Below, piece by piece: positions 15,382 to 24,671 of a stretch of 64,000 nt of DNA; positions within the stretch are counted from its first letter, which is position 1, and the number at the start of each line of letters is the position of its first letter. The notes beneath the pieces were generated by a model. That model saw only the letters and a program-made list of their open reading frames with translations, did not search any database and was not told where the DNA came from. Source of the DNA: Pseudomonadota bacterium (lineage in GTDB: Bacteria > Pseudomonadota > Alphaproteobacteria > Sphingomonadales > Sphingomonadaceae); assembly GCA_023400405.1 (NCBI GenBank), contig JAEXFD010000035.1, forward strand, positions 1-64,000. The letters are read 5' to 3'. The position numbers were made by a program, and so were the translations under genes.

Positions 15382-16548
15382 CTATTCCGGCTGCGCCAGC
15401 GCTTCCTCGGTGCGGGTATAGGCCGACCGCTTTCCCGGCGCTTCGGGCACGTCCGTCGCGAAATAGACGACGCCGGTGCCGTTGGCGCGATCGATCCACA
15501 GGCCCGATTTGAGGCCATAGGCGTCGCCCGAATGGCCGAACCGCTTGCGCCCGTCGCCGAAGGGATCGTCATGGCATCCCGGCGCGCCGGACGCCGAGAA
15601 CATCACGGCCAAACCGTAGCTGCACGTCGCCCCGACGCTGGGGGCAGCGACCGAGGTGTCCCCGCCGACATCGCCATTGTGCCCGTCATAGGTCCAGAGC
15701 GGCGTCTCCAGCGCGCGCACCGATCGCGCGCGCAGGATGCGGACGCCATCAAGCACGCCATCGCCGAGGAACATCCGGCCGACCCGCGCCAGTCCGCGCG
15801 CCGAGATGCGCAATCCCCCTTGCGGTGCGAAGATCGCGCCATTGGCCCCGGCCCGCCATGCCGAGAGGTCGCAGCTGCCGTCGCGCGCGGGCGTGACCGG
15901 ACAGGCCGGCGCAGTCCCGCGATTGTCGTCCTTGGTCGCGGTACCGTCGCGATACTGGACCACGGCGCGCGCCGCCGTCTCCGGGCGGCAGCTCGCCCAA
16001 TTGTAGCAGGCGTCGAGCTTCATCGGCCGCAGCACCAGCCGGTCCATCAGCCGGTCGAAGCGCTCGCCGGTCACTCGCTCCATCACCGCGGCGACGACGG
16101 GGAAGTTGAAATTGGTATAGGCCCACCAGCTGCCCGGCGCATGCGCGGCATCCCACGCCTTGGGATCACTCAGGACGGTGCGCATATCGGCATCGAGCGG
16201 CAGGACGTAGTCGACGCGGTCGGTCAGGCTCGAGCGGTGCGACAGCAGCAGCCGCAGCGTGATCGGCGCGTCCGGAAAGGCCGGGTTGCGCAGACGCCAG
16301 CCAAGATAGCGCGAGACGTCGGCATCGAGGTCCAGCCTGCCCTGCTCGACCAGCCGCATCACGCCGATCGCGACCACCAGCTTCGAGATCGAGGCGATGC
16401 GGACCGGATCGTCCGCGGTGACCGCCCTGCCCGTTGCCAGGTCCGCCAGGCCCGAGGCGCGGATCGAAGTCTCGCCCTTGCGATCGAATGCAATCCTTAC
16501 GGCGGCAGCGGGTTGGGGCGTGGCGGCGGCGAGCAGGAAAGCGAGCAT
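15382..16548 (-). CDS. Exported serine hydrolase, beta-lactamase (class C)/penicillin-binding fold
   Basis: 388 residues from ATG 16548; a TTG lies one codon earlier. A short hydrophobic leader (MLAFLLAAATPQPAAA) suggests export. The catalytic motif SISK gives Ser53 and Lys56, the second motif YTN is near 144-146, and HSGDAYG near the C-terminus replaces KTG. This is the pattern of the S12 family, which includes esterases, D-aminopeptidases and carboxypeptidases. Lactamase activity need not be assumed. It lies just downstream of the first TonB-dependent receptor on the same strand, but a strong terminator separates them. Confidence 0.75.
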   Translation of the reverse strand: MLAFLLAAATPQPAAAVRIAFDRKGETSIRASGLADLATGRAVTADDPVRIASISKLVVAIGVMRLVEQGRLDLDADVSRYLGWRLRNPAFPDAPITLRLLLSHRSSLTDRVDYVLPLDADMRTVLSDPKAWDAAHAPGSWWAYTNFNFPVVAAVMERVTGERFDRLMDRLVLRPMKLDACYNWASCRPETAARAVVQYRDGTATKDDNRGTAPACPVTPARDGSCDLSAWRAGANGAIFAPQGGLRISARGLARVGRMFLGDGVLDGVRILRARSVRALETPLWTYDGHNGDVGGDTSVAAPSVGATCSYGLAVMFSASGAPGCHDDPFGDGRKRFGHSGDAYGLKSGLWIDRANGTGVVYFATDVPEAPGKRSAYTRTEEALAQPE

Positions 16549-16575
16549 CAAGGCACCTTCTTCGATGGATTGCGC

Positions 16576-16604
16576 AAAAGAAAAGGCCGGGGTCTCCCCC
16601 GGCC
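16576..16604 (-). terminator. Rho-independent terminator of the TonB-dependent receptor
   Basis: On the minus strand, an 8-bp GC stem (GGCCGGGG/CCCCGGCC, 16597-16604 with 16585-16592) with a 4-base loop is followed by TTTTCTTTT. It lies directly after the receptor stop codon and before the serine hydrolase gene. Confidence 0.8.
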
Positions 16605-16627
16605 CTTCCCCTCCCCAGCCCCCCGGC

Positions 16628-19600
16628 TCAGAATTTCACTTCGGCAGCGATCGTGAACGAGCGGCCACGCGGATCCGCGACGCGCGACTCCCACGAACTG
16701 CCCGCACCGGTGTTCGAATCATAGGTGATGGCGAAGGGCGGATCGGTGTTGAAGAGGTTCTTCACGCCCATGGTCAGCTTGTAGCCCGGGATGCCGGTAT
16801 AGCTCACCGCCGCATTGTAGATGATGTAATCGTTCACATACTCGTTGAAGTCGGGGCGTGCCGCGCCCGCGGCCGAGATCTGGTAGTTCTTGTAGCCGGC
16901 GCGGAAGATCTGCGTCAGCGACAGCGAAACGTCGTCGTTGGACCAGCCGACAAAGGCCGAATGCTTCCACTTGAGGCCGAGATCGCCGGCAAAGGTGAAA
17001 TAGCCGACCAGGCTGGGCCCGTAGGGTTGCGACGGAAGGAACCGCTCGCGCTTCTTGAGCAGCCGCGTTCCGTCGAGGCCAGCAACGAAATGACCGCCGA
17101 ACGCGTCGAGATTGCCGCGCATCGTCACTTCCAAGCCGGCGGTGCGGCGCGAACCGATATTGTCGGCGCGGAGATCGAGCAGGGTGATGACGCCGTTGGT
17201 CCGGGTAACGCGGTCGGGGAAATAAGAGAGATTGGCCAGAAGCTGGTCGATCGTCAGCGATCCGATCACGTTATCGACCGCGATGTTCCAGTAATCCAGC
17301 GAGGCGCTGAAGTGGCGGCTGGGCTCAAAAACGCCGCCGACACCCCAAGACTTGGCAGTTTCCGGCCCGAGATTGACGTTGCCGCCGGTCAGCGTGTCCG
17401 GTGTGATCGCCGCACAGCCAGCGACCGTCGAGTCGACCTTGCCCGACGGACAGGTCGTCGGATCGACGCGCGCATTGCCAGGATTGGGCGACTGGGTCAC
17501 GCCATTGAAGATCTGGTTGAACGTCGGCACGCGGAAGCCGGTGCTGTAGGAGCCGCGGAAGCGCAGCCAATCGACAGGGCGGAAGATCGCCGAGATCTTC
17601 GGATTGGTCGTCGAACCGAAACCGGAGTAATCATCGATACGGCCCGCGAGCGTGACTTGAAGCTCGGGGATGATCGGCAGCGAAATCTCGGCATAGGCCG
17701 CCTTCACGTTGCGGCTCTTCGCGGTCAGCGCGTTCACATTGTCGAACGCCGCGTTGAAGATATCCGGCTGGTTCGCCGCGGCCGCCGCCGACCCGTTGAA
17801 GCTGTAGGTTTCCCGGCGATAGTCCACGCCGACGGCGAGCTGGACACTGCCCCCCGGCAACCGGAACAAGTCGCCGGCGATCGAGGCGTCCGCCTGGCGC
17901 ACTTCGTAGCGCCCGCCATACAACGTCACGCCTTCGGCCGAGACGGCGTCGAGCGCAGCAAGCGCCTCCGGCGTCTGCGTGATCGAGAACGGATTGAGGA
18001 TGCCGCTGTTGAACAGGCCGACGATCCCGGGGGCACTGGCGCCAGGCGCGGTGGGCGCGCGCGGATCGACCTTGCCGGCGGCCGCCCCGGGGATGCCGGA
18101 AGCGGTGGCGGTCAAGCTGCTCGCGAAGACCCCGCGATAATGATAGCCGGTGCCGAGCAGCGACGAGGATTCGCTGCGCGCATAAGACGCGCCGACATGA
18201 TAGTCGAAGCCGGCCAGCAGCGGCCCTTCGGCTCCGAATGCGGCCCGGAACGTCTTGGTGTTGGTCGTGTATTCGCGGCGCCCGCACTCGATGCAGCGAT
18301 AGCGGAAGGCGATCGGCTTGCCGTAATTCGCGGCGATCGCCGGGAAGACCGCGACCAGCTGGTTGTAGATCGAATTATAGGTCGGCGCCGTCAGTGAATT
18401 GAGCGGATAGGCGATCGGCATGCTCGTGTTGTTCGCCGAATACTGGTTTTCGGAGAACCGCTTGTGCGACGTCGCATTCGACCCGGTGACTTCGGCATAG
18501 AGCTCGTGGCTGCCGAACTTGACGGTGCCGCGGCCATAATAAGTGAGCGTCTGGATCGGCTGCTGGAGCACGGCCGCGCGGCCCGTATCATAGGCACAGG
18601 CATAGCGCGCGCCGGCGATCTGCCACAGCTGATAGTCGTAGGGCAGGCCGCCATCGAACGAGCCACAGCCGGCGCCGCCGGGCAGGTTCAGCGTATTGAT
18701 GCCGCCGTCGGCGCGCTGCGTCGTACCCGGAATGAGCAGGCCAGGCAGCAGCGTCGCGCCCGAGGCGCCGCCGAGCAACGTGCCCCCCTGGGTGATGCCG
18801 ACGCCGGCCGCCGTCGGATTGATCGGGAAGGCGGTCGCGATCGGCGTACCGCGCGTATCGATCGACAGGCCGCGATTGGGCTGGTTTCCATTCACGAAGC
18901 TGCGGTCGCGGCCGTAGAGCACGCCGTTCCACGACTTCGAGACGCTCGCCATGATGTTGAAGCCCTGGCGATCGAGATCGCCCCAGCCCGTGGTACCCGA
19001 GAGGCGATAGATCGGCGAATCGCCTTCCTGGGTGATGTCGCTGAAGCCAGTGAGATCGAGGCCCTGGAAGTTCTTCTTGGTGATGAAGTTGATCACGCCG
19101 CCGATCGCGTCGGTGCCGTAGATCGCCGAGGCGCCGTCCTTGAGCACTTCGATCCGCTCGATCGCGGCGAAGGGGATCTGGTTGACGTCGACCGCCGAGC
19201 CGGTGAGCCCGTGCGCTGCGACGCGGCGGCCGTTGAGCAGCACCAGCGTCGCGGCAGAGCCCTGCCCGCGCAGGTTGGCAGCGGAAAGGCCGTTCGTGCC
19301 GCGCTGCGCGCCCGACGTGACGTCGCTGTTGGAGGCGAGATTGTCCGCGCCCGTCCCGTTCGTCGACAGGAACATAATCAACTGTTCCGGGCTGGAAATG
19401 CCGTTGCGGCTGATTTCGGCCGGCGTGATGATCTGCAGTGGCAGCGCGGAGTTGTTCGGATCCTGGCGCAGGCGCGATCCGGTGACGATGATCTGGTTGC
19501 TGTTCTCGTCACGCGACGCGCTCTGGTCCGCATTGTCGGTCGGCACCGCGCCGGTCGGCGTCGCGGCTTCCTGGGTGCCGCCGGTGGTGTCCGCCGTCTG

Positions 19601-19684
19601 CGCCCATGCCGGCATCGCACAGGCCAGTGTGGCCAGCGCCGTGCTCGAAACAAGAATATCCCTGAACGACCTCTTAACGATCAT
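16628..19684 (-). CDS. TonB-dependent outer-membrane receptor (large, sphingomonad type)
   Basis: 1018 residues from ATG 19684, preceded by GGGGG. A signal peptide (ILVSSTALATLACAMPAWA-QT) and a TonB-box-like IIVTGSR precede the plug domain (LNGRRVAAHG, IERIEVLKDGASAIYG, GGVINFITKK). A beta-barrel of about 800 residues ends in the aromatic signature FTIAAEVKF. Two pairs of cysteines (CIEC, and AGCGSF with YACAY) lie in predicted loops. It imports a large substrate through the outer membrane using TonB energy. Proximity to the xylan locus suggests an oligosaccharide, but no xylan-type operator lies upstream and the ligand is not known. Confidence 0.85.
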   Translation of the reverse strand: MIVKRSFRDILVSSTALATLACAMPAWAQTADTTGGTQEAATPTGAVPTDNADQSASRDENSNQIIVTGSRLRQDPNNSALPLQIITPAEISRNGISSPEQLIMFLSTNGTGADNLASNSDVTSGAQRGTNGLSAANLRGQGSAATLVLLNGRRVAAHGLTGSAVDVNQIPFAAIERIEVLKDGASAIYGTDAIGGVINFITKKNFQGLDLTGFSDITQEGDSPIYRLSGTTGWGDLDRQGFNIMASVSKSWNGVLYGRDRSFVNGNQPNRGLSIDTRGTPIATAFPINPTAAGVGITQGGTLLGGASGATLLPGLLIPGTTQRADGGINTLNLPGGAGCGSFDGGLPYDYQLWQIAGARYACAYDTGRAAVLQQPIQTLTYYGRGTVKFGSHELYAEVTGSNATSHKRFSENQYSANNTSMPIAYPLNSLTAPTYNSIYNQLVAVFPAIAANYGKPIAFRYRCIECGRREYTTNTKTFRAAFGAEGPLLAGFDYHVGASYARSESSSLLGTGYHYRGVFASSLTATASGIPGAAAGKVDPRAPTAPGASAPGIVGLFNSGILNPFSITQTPEALAALDAVSAEGVTLYGGRYEVRQADASIAGDLFRLPGGSVQLAVGVDYRRETYSFNGSAAAAANQPDIFNAAFDNVNALTAKSRNVKAAYAEISLPIIPELQVTLAGRIDDYSGFGSTTNPKISAIFRPVDWLRFRGSYSTGFRVPTFNQIFNGVTQSPNPGNARVDPTTCPSGKVDSTVAGCAAITPDTLTGGNVNLGPETAKSWGVGGVFEPSRHFSASLDYWNIAVDNVIGSLTIDQLLANLSYFPDRVTRTNGVITLLDLRADNIGSRRTAGLEVTMRGNLDAFGGHFVAGLDGTRLLKKRERFLPSQPYGPSLVGYFTFAGDLGLKWKHSAFVGWSNDDVSLSLTQIFRAGYKNYQISAAGAARPDFNEYVNDYIIYNAAVSYTGIPGYKLTMGVKNLFNTDPPFAITYDSNTGAGSSWESRVADPRGRSFTIAAEVKF

Positions 19685-19754
19685 ATTTTTAGCCCCCGTA
19701 ACCGCGCGTGTCCCCTCGCGGCGCGGCTCCATTAGGTATCAGGAATGTTTCAGC

Positions 19755-19785
19755 GCGCCATAGTTTCTGTTCGTCCCAACATAAC
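19755..19785 (-). promoter_or_regulatory. Conserved element upstream of TonB-dependent receptor 1
   Basis: The 19-mer GCGCCATAGTTTCTGTTCG (19755-19773), then seven variable bases and ATAAC (19781-19785), is repeated identically upstream of the second receptor (22931-22961). A CATTAGG at 19730-19736 is shared as well at nearly the same spacing. It lies about 70 bases before the start codon. It may be a shared promoter or regulator site. Confidence 0.65.
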
Positions 19786-19826
19786 ACATGGGCATGATCG
19801 TGCGGCGAGCGTGGCCTGGGCATACG

Positions 19827-19861
19827 AAAATGGCGGACACCCGCTCGGGATGCCCGCCATT
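19827..19861 (-). terminator. Rho-independent terminator of TonB-dependent receptor 2
   Basis: On the minus strand ATGGCGGGCA pairs with TGTCCGCCAT (one G-T pair) around an 11-base loop, followed by TTTTCG. It lies 27 bases beyond the receptor 2 stop and before the control region of receptor 1, so the two receptors are separate transcripts. Confidence 0.65.
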
Positions 19862-19887
19862 CCGGCTCGCTTTGGGAGGCGAAAAGA

Positions 19888-22860
19888 TCAGCGCAGGTTC
19901 ATGCGCACGCCGATGCGGAACGTGCGCCCGAGCATGTCCGAATAGGTGCTGTTCGCAGCGAGGCCGGTCTCGGGCACGAGCATCGGCCAGCGATTGAACA
20001 GGTTCGTCACGTTGACGAAGAACTGCGCCTCGGACTTGCTGCTGACGGCAATCCGCTGGGTCAGGTTCAGGTCGACGTAGAACAGCCCCGGGATGTGGTT
20101 GACGTCATAGGTCGGATAGGTCGTCGTCGAGGGCGGGCAGCCGGTGGTGCACTGGATGCCGGTCGAAGAATATTTGCCCGCGCTCACGCCCCGCGCAACC
20201 ACCGTCACCGACGTGTCCTGCATGTCGTAGGCGGCGCTCGCGCGGTAGATCCATTTCGGCGTGCTGCCCTGGCCGCCATTCACGCCGACGGTGTTGACCA
20301 CCACGGCGCCCTGGACGCCCGAATTGAAGAGGTTGTCGATGTAGCGCGTCGCCTGGCCGCGCAGCGTGAAGCTGTCGCTGCCGATCGGCACCCGGTACGA
20401 GGCATCGAAATCGAGGCCGCGGACCAGCTGGTTGGCCGCATTGAACGGCTGGGTGCGGAAGAGCAGATAGGGCTGGCCCGGTGCCGAGCGCGCCGGATCG
20501 GTGGTGAAGGCGTCGCAGAACTGCTGGTTGCCGACATTGCACAGGTTGATGATGTCCTGCGCGCCGAAGGTGCTGATCGCATCCGTCATCTTGATGCGCC
20601 AGTAGTCGACCGAGAAGTTGAAGCCGGGCACGAAGCGCGGCGCCAGCACGGCGCCGATCGTCCAGCTATTGCCAATTTCGGGCCGCAGGTTCGGATTGCC
20701 GGTGACGGTCGCCGAATAGGAATAGGTCGCCGGGCCGTGCGTGCCGTCGCTGGTATAGGCGGGGTTGCGCACCGAATCGCTGTTCGCCGAGCCGGCCTGG
20801 TAGAGCTCGTTGAGGTTGGGTGCGCGAATGTCGCGCGAGCGCACGACGCGGAAGCGGATGTCCGGGACCGGCTGCCAGGTGCCGCCCAGCTTCCAGGTGG
20901 TGACATAGCCCGCGGTCGAATAGTCGGTCGCGCGCACCGCCCCGTTGAATTCGAAACCCAGGCCGAGCGGCACGACCGTCTCGAGATAGGCTTCCTTCAC
21001 ATTGTAGCGGCCGTTGGTCGGCAGATAGTTGCCGACCGACCAGCGGTTGGTCGTCGCGGGGCGGCCATTGGCATCGACCACCGAGAGCGGCTGGAACTCG
21101 GCGGGGACGAAGCCCTTGATCGACTCCTCGCGCCATTCGCCGCCGACCGACAGGCTGACATCGCCGGCCCAGGTCGCGAACGGCGTCAGCGCGAGATTGG
21201 CACCCGCCGCCTTCTGCTCGACGATCTCGTCGCGATAGGGATTGCCCAGCACATAGTTGACCGCCGCCGGATCGGCGACGCCGAGGCCGAGGCGATTGAG
21301 CGGCACGCAGTTGCGATCGTCGTTGGCGGCATTGGCATCGACGTTGATCCGGCACTGGATCGAGCCCGGCGCATAGCCGCCGGCATTGCCGGCCGGCGCG
21401 AACACCGCGTCCGTCGCATTGGCGATGCGCGAGACGTTCTGGATGTTGCGCAGCTGCTCGCGCAGGTCCGCCCGGCCATATTGGCCATAGACGTCCCAAT
21501 GCGCGGCATTGCCGAACGCCTGGAACTCGCCCTCGGCGCCGACCACGTAGCGCTGCACCTTGCGGCGATTGTCGACCATGCGGTTCGGCAGGTCGGCCGA
21601 CGTCGTCGCGAGCGTGACGTTGGCAGTCGGCACGATCCCGGCGCGGCCGAGCGTGTTGAGCAGGAAGGCATTGTCGCGCTGGAGCGTGATGCCGGTCTGC
21701 AGGTTCGGCCCGGCGTTGAACAGGATGTGCTGCCAGTTGTACGAACCCTCGGCGAACAGCGTCACGCCGTCGGCGACCTCGTAGCTCAGCCGCCCGAAGA
21801 AGCCGTGGCGATCGTCCTGCGGATCGAGCCCGATGCGGCGGCCCGAATCGTTGACCTGCCAGCTGCCGCCCTGCGTCAGGCTGGGCGCGGCGCTGCCGGT
21901 CGGCGACGGGAAGGTCAGCGCACCATATTGATATTGCTGCACCTGGCCGCCCTGGCCGAAATACAGCCCGCGCAGATACGGGCTGGTGATCAGGCCGCCG
22001 GGGGTGGAGTTGGCCGCGCCGACCTGCTTGCGGATCAGGAACTGCGGCGTCGTGCTGGACGCGGTCCAGTTCGGATCCTGGATGCGGACATAGCCCGTCG
22101 CGTTCCAGTCGCGATCGACCGTGAAGATGCCATCGCGATGCGCCAGCTCGGCATTGAGCAGGATGTGCCCGCGACCGCCCGCGAAGCTATGCCCGAACGC
22201 GCCGTTGAAGGCATAGTTGAAGCCGTCGCCATAGGTCGTCACGCCGTCCTCGGCGGTGAGCTTCAGGCCTTCGAACTTCTTGTCGAGGATGAAGTTGACG
22301 ACGCCGGCCACGGCGTCCGAACCATAGGCCGCCGAGGCGCCGCCGGTGACGATCTCGACGCTCTTCACCAGTGCCTGCGGGATGGTGTTGACGTCGACCA
22401 CGCCGGTGATCGTCGAGCCAACCGAGCGGCGGCCGTCGAGCAGCACCAGCGTGCGGGTGCCGGTGGCCGAACCGTCGAGATTGCGCAGATTGAGCGCATT
22501 GATGCCGGCCTGGCCGCTCGACAGGTTGAGGCGCGAATTGGCCGGCCGGGTCGAGCCCGCGAGCTGCGGTTGCTGGTTGACGAAATCGGCGATGTTGTTG
22601 CTCGGCGAGCTGTTCTGGATCTCTTCCTGGGTCAGCACGGTGAGCGGCGTCGGCGCCTGGAAGCCGTTGCGAACGATGCGCGAGCCGGTGACGACGATCT
22701 GGCCGCTATCGTCCTCGGCAGTCGGCTGGTTGACGCCCTGCTGAGCCGCGGCGTCGGGCGCCGCCGGCGCGGTCTGGGCCCAGACCGGGGCTGCGGAGGC
22801 GACTGTCACGAGCGCCGTGCCACAAACAAGAACTCTACGGAGCGACGTCGATGCAATCAT
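19888..22860 (-). CDS. TonB-dependent outer-membrane receptor (large, sphingomonad type)
   Basis: 990 residues from ATG 22860, with AGGGG upstream. A signal peptide (RRVLVCGTALVTVASAAPVWA-QT) precedes the TonB-box-like IVVTGSRIV. The plug shows LLDGRRSVGS, VKSVEIVTGGASAAYG and VAGVVNFILDKK, and the barrel ends in FRIGVRMNLR. It belongs to the same broad group as the receptor next to it but is clearly divergent, so it is not a recent tandem copy. The next gene, divergent and 248 bases away, is an AmpG-like permease followed by cell-wall enzymes. The ligand could be a carbohydrate or a muropeptide; nothing in the sequence decides. Confidence 0.85.
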   Translation of the reverse strand: MIASTSLRRVLVCGTALVTVASAAPVWAQTAPAAPDAAAQQGVNQPTAEDDSGQIVVTGSRIVRNGFQAPTPLTVLTQEEIQNSSPSNNIADFVNQQPQLAGSTRPANSRLNLSSGQAGINALNLRNLDGSATGTRTLVLLDGRRSVGSTITGVVDVNTIPQALVKSVEIVTGGASAAYGSDAVAGVVNFILDKKFEGLKLTAEDGVTTYGDGFNYAFNGAFGHSFAGGRGHILLNAELAHRDGIFTVDRDWNATGYVRIQDPNWTASSTTPQFLIRKQVGAANSTPGGLITSPYLRGLYFGQGGQVQQYQYGALTFPSPTGSAAPSLTQGGSWQVNDSGRRIGLDPQDDRHGFFGRLSYEVADGVTLFAEGSYNWQHILFNAGPNLQTGITLQRDNAFLLNTLGRAGIVPTANVTLATTSADLPNRMVDNRRKVQRYVVGAEGEFQAFGNAAHWDVYGQYGRADLREQLRNIQNVSRIANATDAVFAPAGNAGGYAPGSIQCRINVDANAANDDRNCVPLNRLGLGVADPAAVNYVLGNPYRDEIVEQKAAGANLALTPFATWAGDVSLSVGGEWREESIKGFVPAEFQPLSVVDANGRPATTNRWSVGNYLPTNGRYNVKEAYLETVVPLGLGFEFNGAVRATDYSTAGYVTTWKLGGTWQPVPDIRFRVVRSRDIRAPNLNELYQAGSANSDSVRNPAYTSDGTHGPATYSYSATVTGNPNLRPEIGNSWTIGAVLAPRFVPGFNFSVDYWRIKMTDAISTFGAQDIINLCNVGNQQFCDAFTTDPARSAPGQPYLLFRTQPFNAANQLVRGLDFDASYRVPIGSDSFTLRGQATRYIDNLFNSGVQGAVVVNTVGVNGGQGSTPKWIYRASAAYDMQDTSVTVVARGVSAGKYSSTGIQCTTGCPPSTTTYPTYDVNHIPGLFYVDLNLTQRIAVSSKSEAQFFVNVTNLFNRWPMLVPETGLAANSTYSDMLGRTFRIGVRMNLR

Positions 22861-22930
22861 GGCCTGTAATCCCCTAACACCCGCAAGAACCCGCGCGGCA
22901 TCGACATTAGGAACCAAGGCCCGCGGCGCG

Positions 22931-22961
22931 GCGCCATAGTTTCTGTTCGGCTCGCCATAAC
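22931..22961 (-). promoter_or_regulatory. Conserved element upstream of TonB-dependent receptor 2
   Basis: An identical copy of GCGCCATAGTTTCTGTTCG (22931-22949) with ATAAC seven bases further (22957-22961) and CATTAGG at 22905-22911. The surrounding bases differ from those of receptor 1, so conservation is limited to these blocks. Confidence 0.65.
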
Positions 22962-23108
22962 TCGTTGGCATTTTTGGGCACGAACCGGCACAAAAGCGTG
23001 TTATCCGGGCAACACTCGCCCCATTGACTGCACGGCCCGCGCAGCCGAGCGTAATGCGCATGCCATATCGGGGAGCGAGAGCCATGGGATTCGGACCGGG
23101 GATGCTGC

Positions 23109-24671
23109 GTGACTGAAGCAGAGGCCGTGCCGGCCGCGCCCGCCGCGATCCGCCCCGGCTTCGGCCGGCTCGCGCTCTACCTGCTGCTCGGCTTTTCGGC
23201 CGGCCTGCCCTTCTACATGTTCAACGCGGTGCTGCTGCTGCGGCTGGCCAAGCACGGCGTCGACATCGTCACCGTCGGCTATTTCGCCTGGGTGGCGCTG
23301 CTGCCCACCTTCAAATTCGCCTGGGCGCCACTGCTCGACAAATATGACGTGCCCGGCTTCGGCCGCTTCTGGGGCAAGCGCCGCGGCTGGATCCTCCTGT
23401 CGCAGCTCGGTATCTTCCTCTCGACGGTGGCGATGGCGGTTACTTCGTCGGATGCCAGCCTGCCGCTCACGGCGCTGTTCGCGGTGCTGCTCGCCTTCTG
23501 GACGACGACGCTGGAAGTCGCCGCCGATGCCTGGCGGATCGAGCTCGCTCCCACTGCCGAGCAGCAGGGCCCGATGGTCGCGGCGAACCTGTGGGGCTAT
23601 CGCAGCGCGATGGTCGCAGCGGGCAGCGGCGCGATCCTGATCGCCGCGCAATGGGACTGGACGATCGCCTATCTGGTCATCGCCGCGACGGCCTTCCTGC
23701 CCTTCCCGATCCTCGCTTCGATGCGGCCCGATCCGGGCCATGGCGGCGGGCGCGGCGCGGCGCTCGCGACCGGGATCGTCGCGAGCGCGGTGGTGCTCGG
23801 CGCCAGCCTCGTCGTCACAGCGGCGGTCGGCTGGGTGCTGCTCGCCGCAGTCGGTTCGATCGGGATCAGCAATCCCAGCGTGATGAGCTATTGGGTGTTC
23901 GGCATCGCGCTGCTGCCCTTCGTCGCGCTCGGCGCCGCGGTGCCCTGGATCCGCAACCTGCCGCACGATGCGCCGCTGCTCACCCGATCGGCGCTCGCCC
24001 CCTATGCCAATGTCGCCTGGCGCTATGGGCTGGTGATCATCCCGATCCTGCTCTTCGTCTCGGTCTATCGGATGGGCGATGTGATGGCGCTGACGCTGTC
24101 GCACCCGCTGTTCAATGCGCTCGGCTATGGCCTCACCCAGATCGGCGTGGCGGACGGGTTCGTCGCCCTGTTCTCGAGCATGCTCGGCGTCGCGCTCGGC
24201 GGCTGGCTGGCGGCCAAGGCGCCGATGGGCTGGGCGCTGGTGATCGGCGCGGTGATGTCGGCGCTCAGTAACTGGGTGTTCGCCTGGCTGGCGCACCAGG
24301 CGCCGGGTGGGCCGGTCTGGTTCCACATCGGATCGCTGGCGGTGACCGCGGGCGATTTCGACCTCTACCTGGCGATGGCGGTCGACCAGTTCGGCCATGG
24401 CTTCGAAGGCGCGGTGTTCGTCGTCTATCTCTCGCTGCTGGTGAACCCGCGCTTCCCCGGCGCCCAGTACGCGCTGCTTTCGGGCCTCGCCTTCCTCATC
24501 CCCCGGCTGCTCGCCGGCCTGTCGGGCGTGTTCCAGAAGGCGATCGGCTATGACGGCTTCTTCATCATGGCCGGCACGATGAGCCTCGGCGCGCTCGTCT
24601 TCCTGCCCTTCATCCTGCGCGCCAAGCCGCGGCCGGACCATCCCGCCCCGCCTGTGGAGGCGGCCGCGTGA
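23109..24671 (+). CDS. AmpG-like major-facilitator permease
   Basis: 520 residues starting at GTG 23109, preceded by CGGGGAT. Some twelve to fourteen hydrophobic segments are visible. The N-terminal pattern (LYLLLGFSAGLPFYMFNAVL, KFAWAPLLDKYDVP, RRGWILLSQL, WTTTLEVAADAWRIEL) is that of the AmpG group, which imports anhydro-muropeptides from the periplasm for cell-wall recycling. Its stop overlaps the start of the serine hydrolase gene by four bases, and an M19 dipeptidase follows. That gene order supports a peptide or muropeptide substrate. Related transporters in other lineages carry different substrates. Confidence 0.75.
   Translation: MTEAEAVPAAPAAIRPGFGRLALYLLLGFSAGLPFYMFNAVLLLRLAKHGVDIVTVGYFAWVALLPTFKFAWAPLLDKYDVPGFGRFWGKRRGWILLSQLGIFLSTVAMAVTSSDASLPLTALFAVLLAFWTTTLEVAADAWRIELAPTAEQQGPMVAANLWGYRSAMVAAGSGAILIAAQWDWTIAYLVIAATAFLPFPILASMRPDPGHGGGRGAALATGIVASAVVLGASLVVTAAVGWVLLAAVGSIGISNPSVMSYWVFGIALLPFVALGAAVPWIRNLPHDAPLLTRSALAPYANVAWRYGLVIIPILLFVSVYRMGDVMALTLSHPLFNALGYGLTQIGVADGFVALFSSMLGVALGGWLAAKAPMGWALVIGAVMSALSNWVFAWLAHQAPGGPVWFHIGSLAVTAGDFDLYLAMAVDQFGHGFEGAVFVVYLSLLVNPRFPGAQYALLSGLAFLIPRLLAGLSGVFQKAIGYDGFFIMAGTMSLGALVFLPFILRAKPRPDHPAPPVEAAA

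Noticed and set aside
15382..16548. The exported serine hydrolase as a resistance beta-lactamase
   Set aside because: It has the S12 motifs but HSG in place of KTG, and the family covers many esterases and peptidases. Resistance cannot be claimed from sequence alone.
16628..22860. The two adjacent TonB-dependent receptors as a recent tandem duplication
   Set aside because: They differ throughout the plug and barrel; only the upstream block is identical.
20095..22869. A 924-codon open frame opposite the second TonB-dependent receptor
   Set aside because: Same GC-driven effect; the minus strand encodes a complete receptor with signal peptide and plug motifs.
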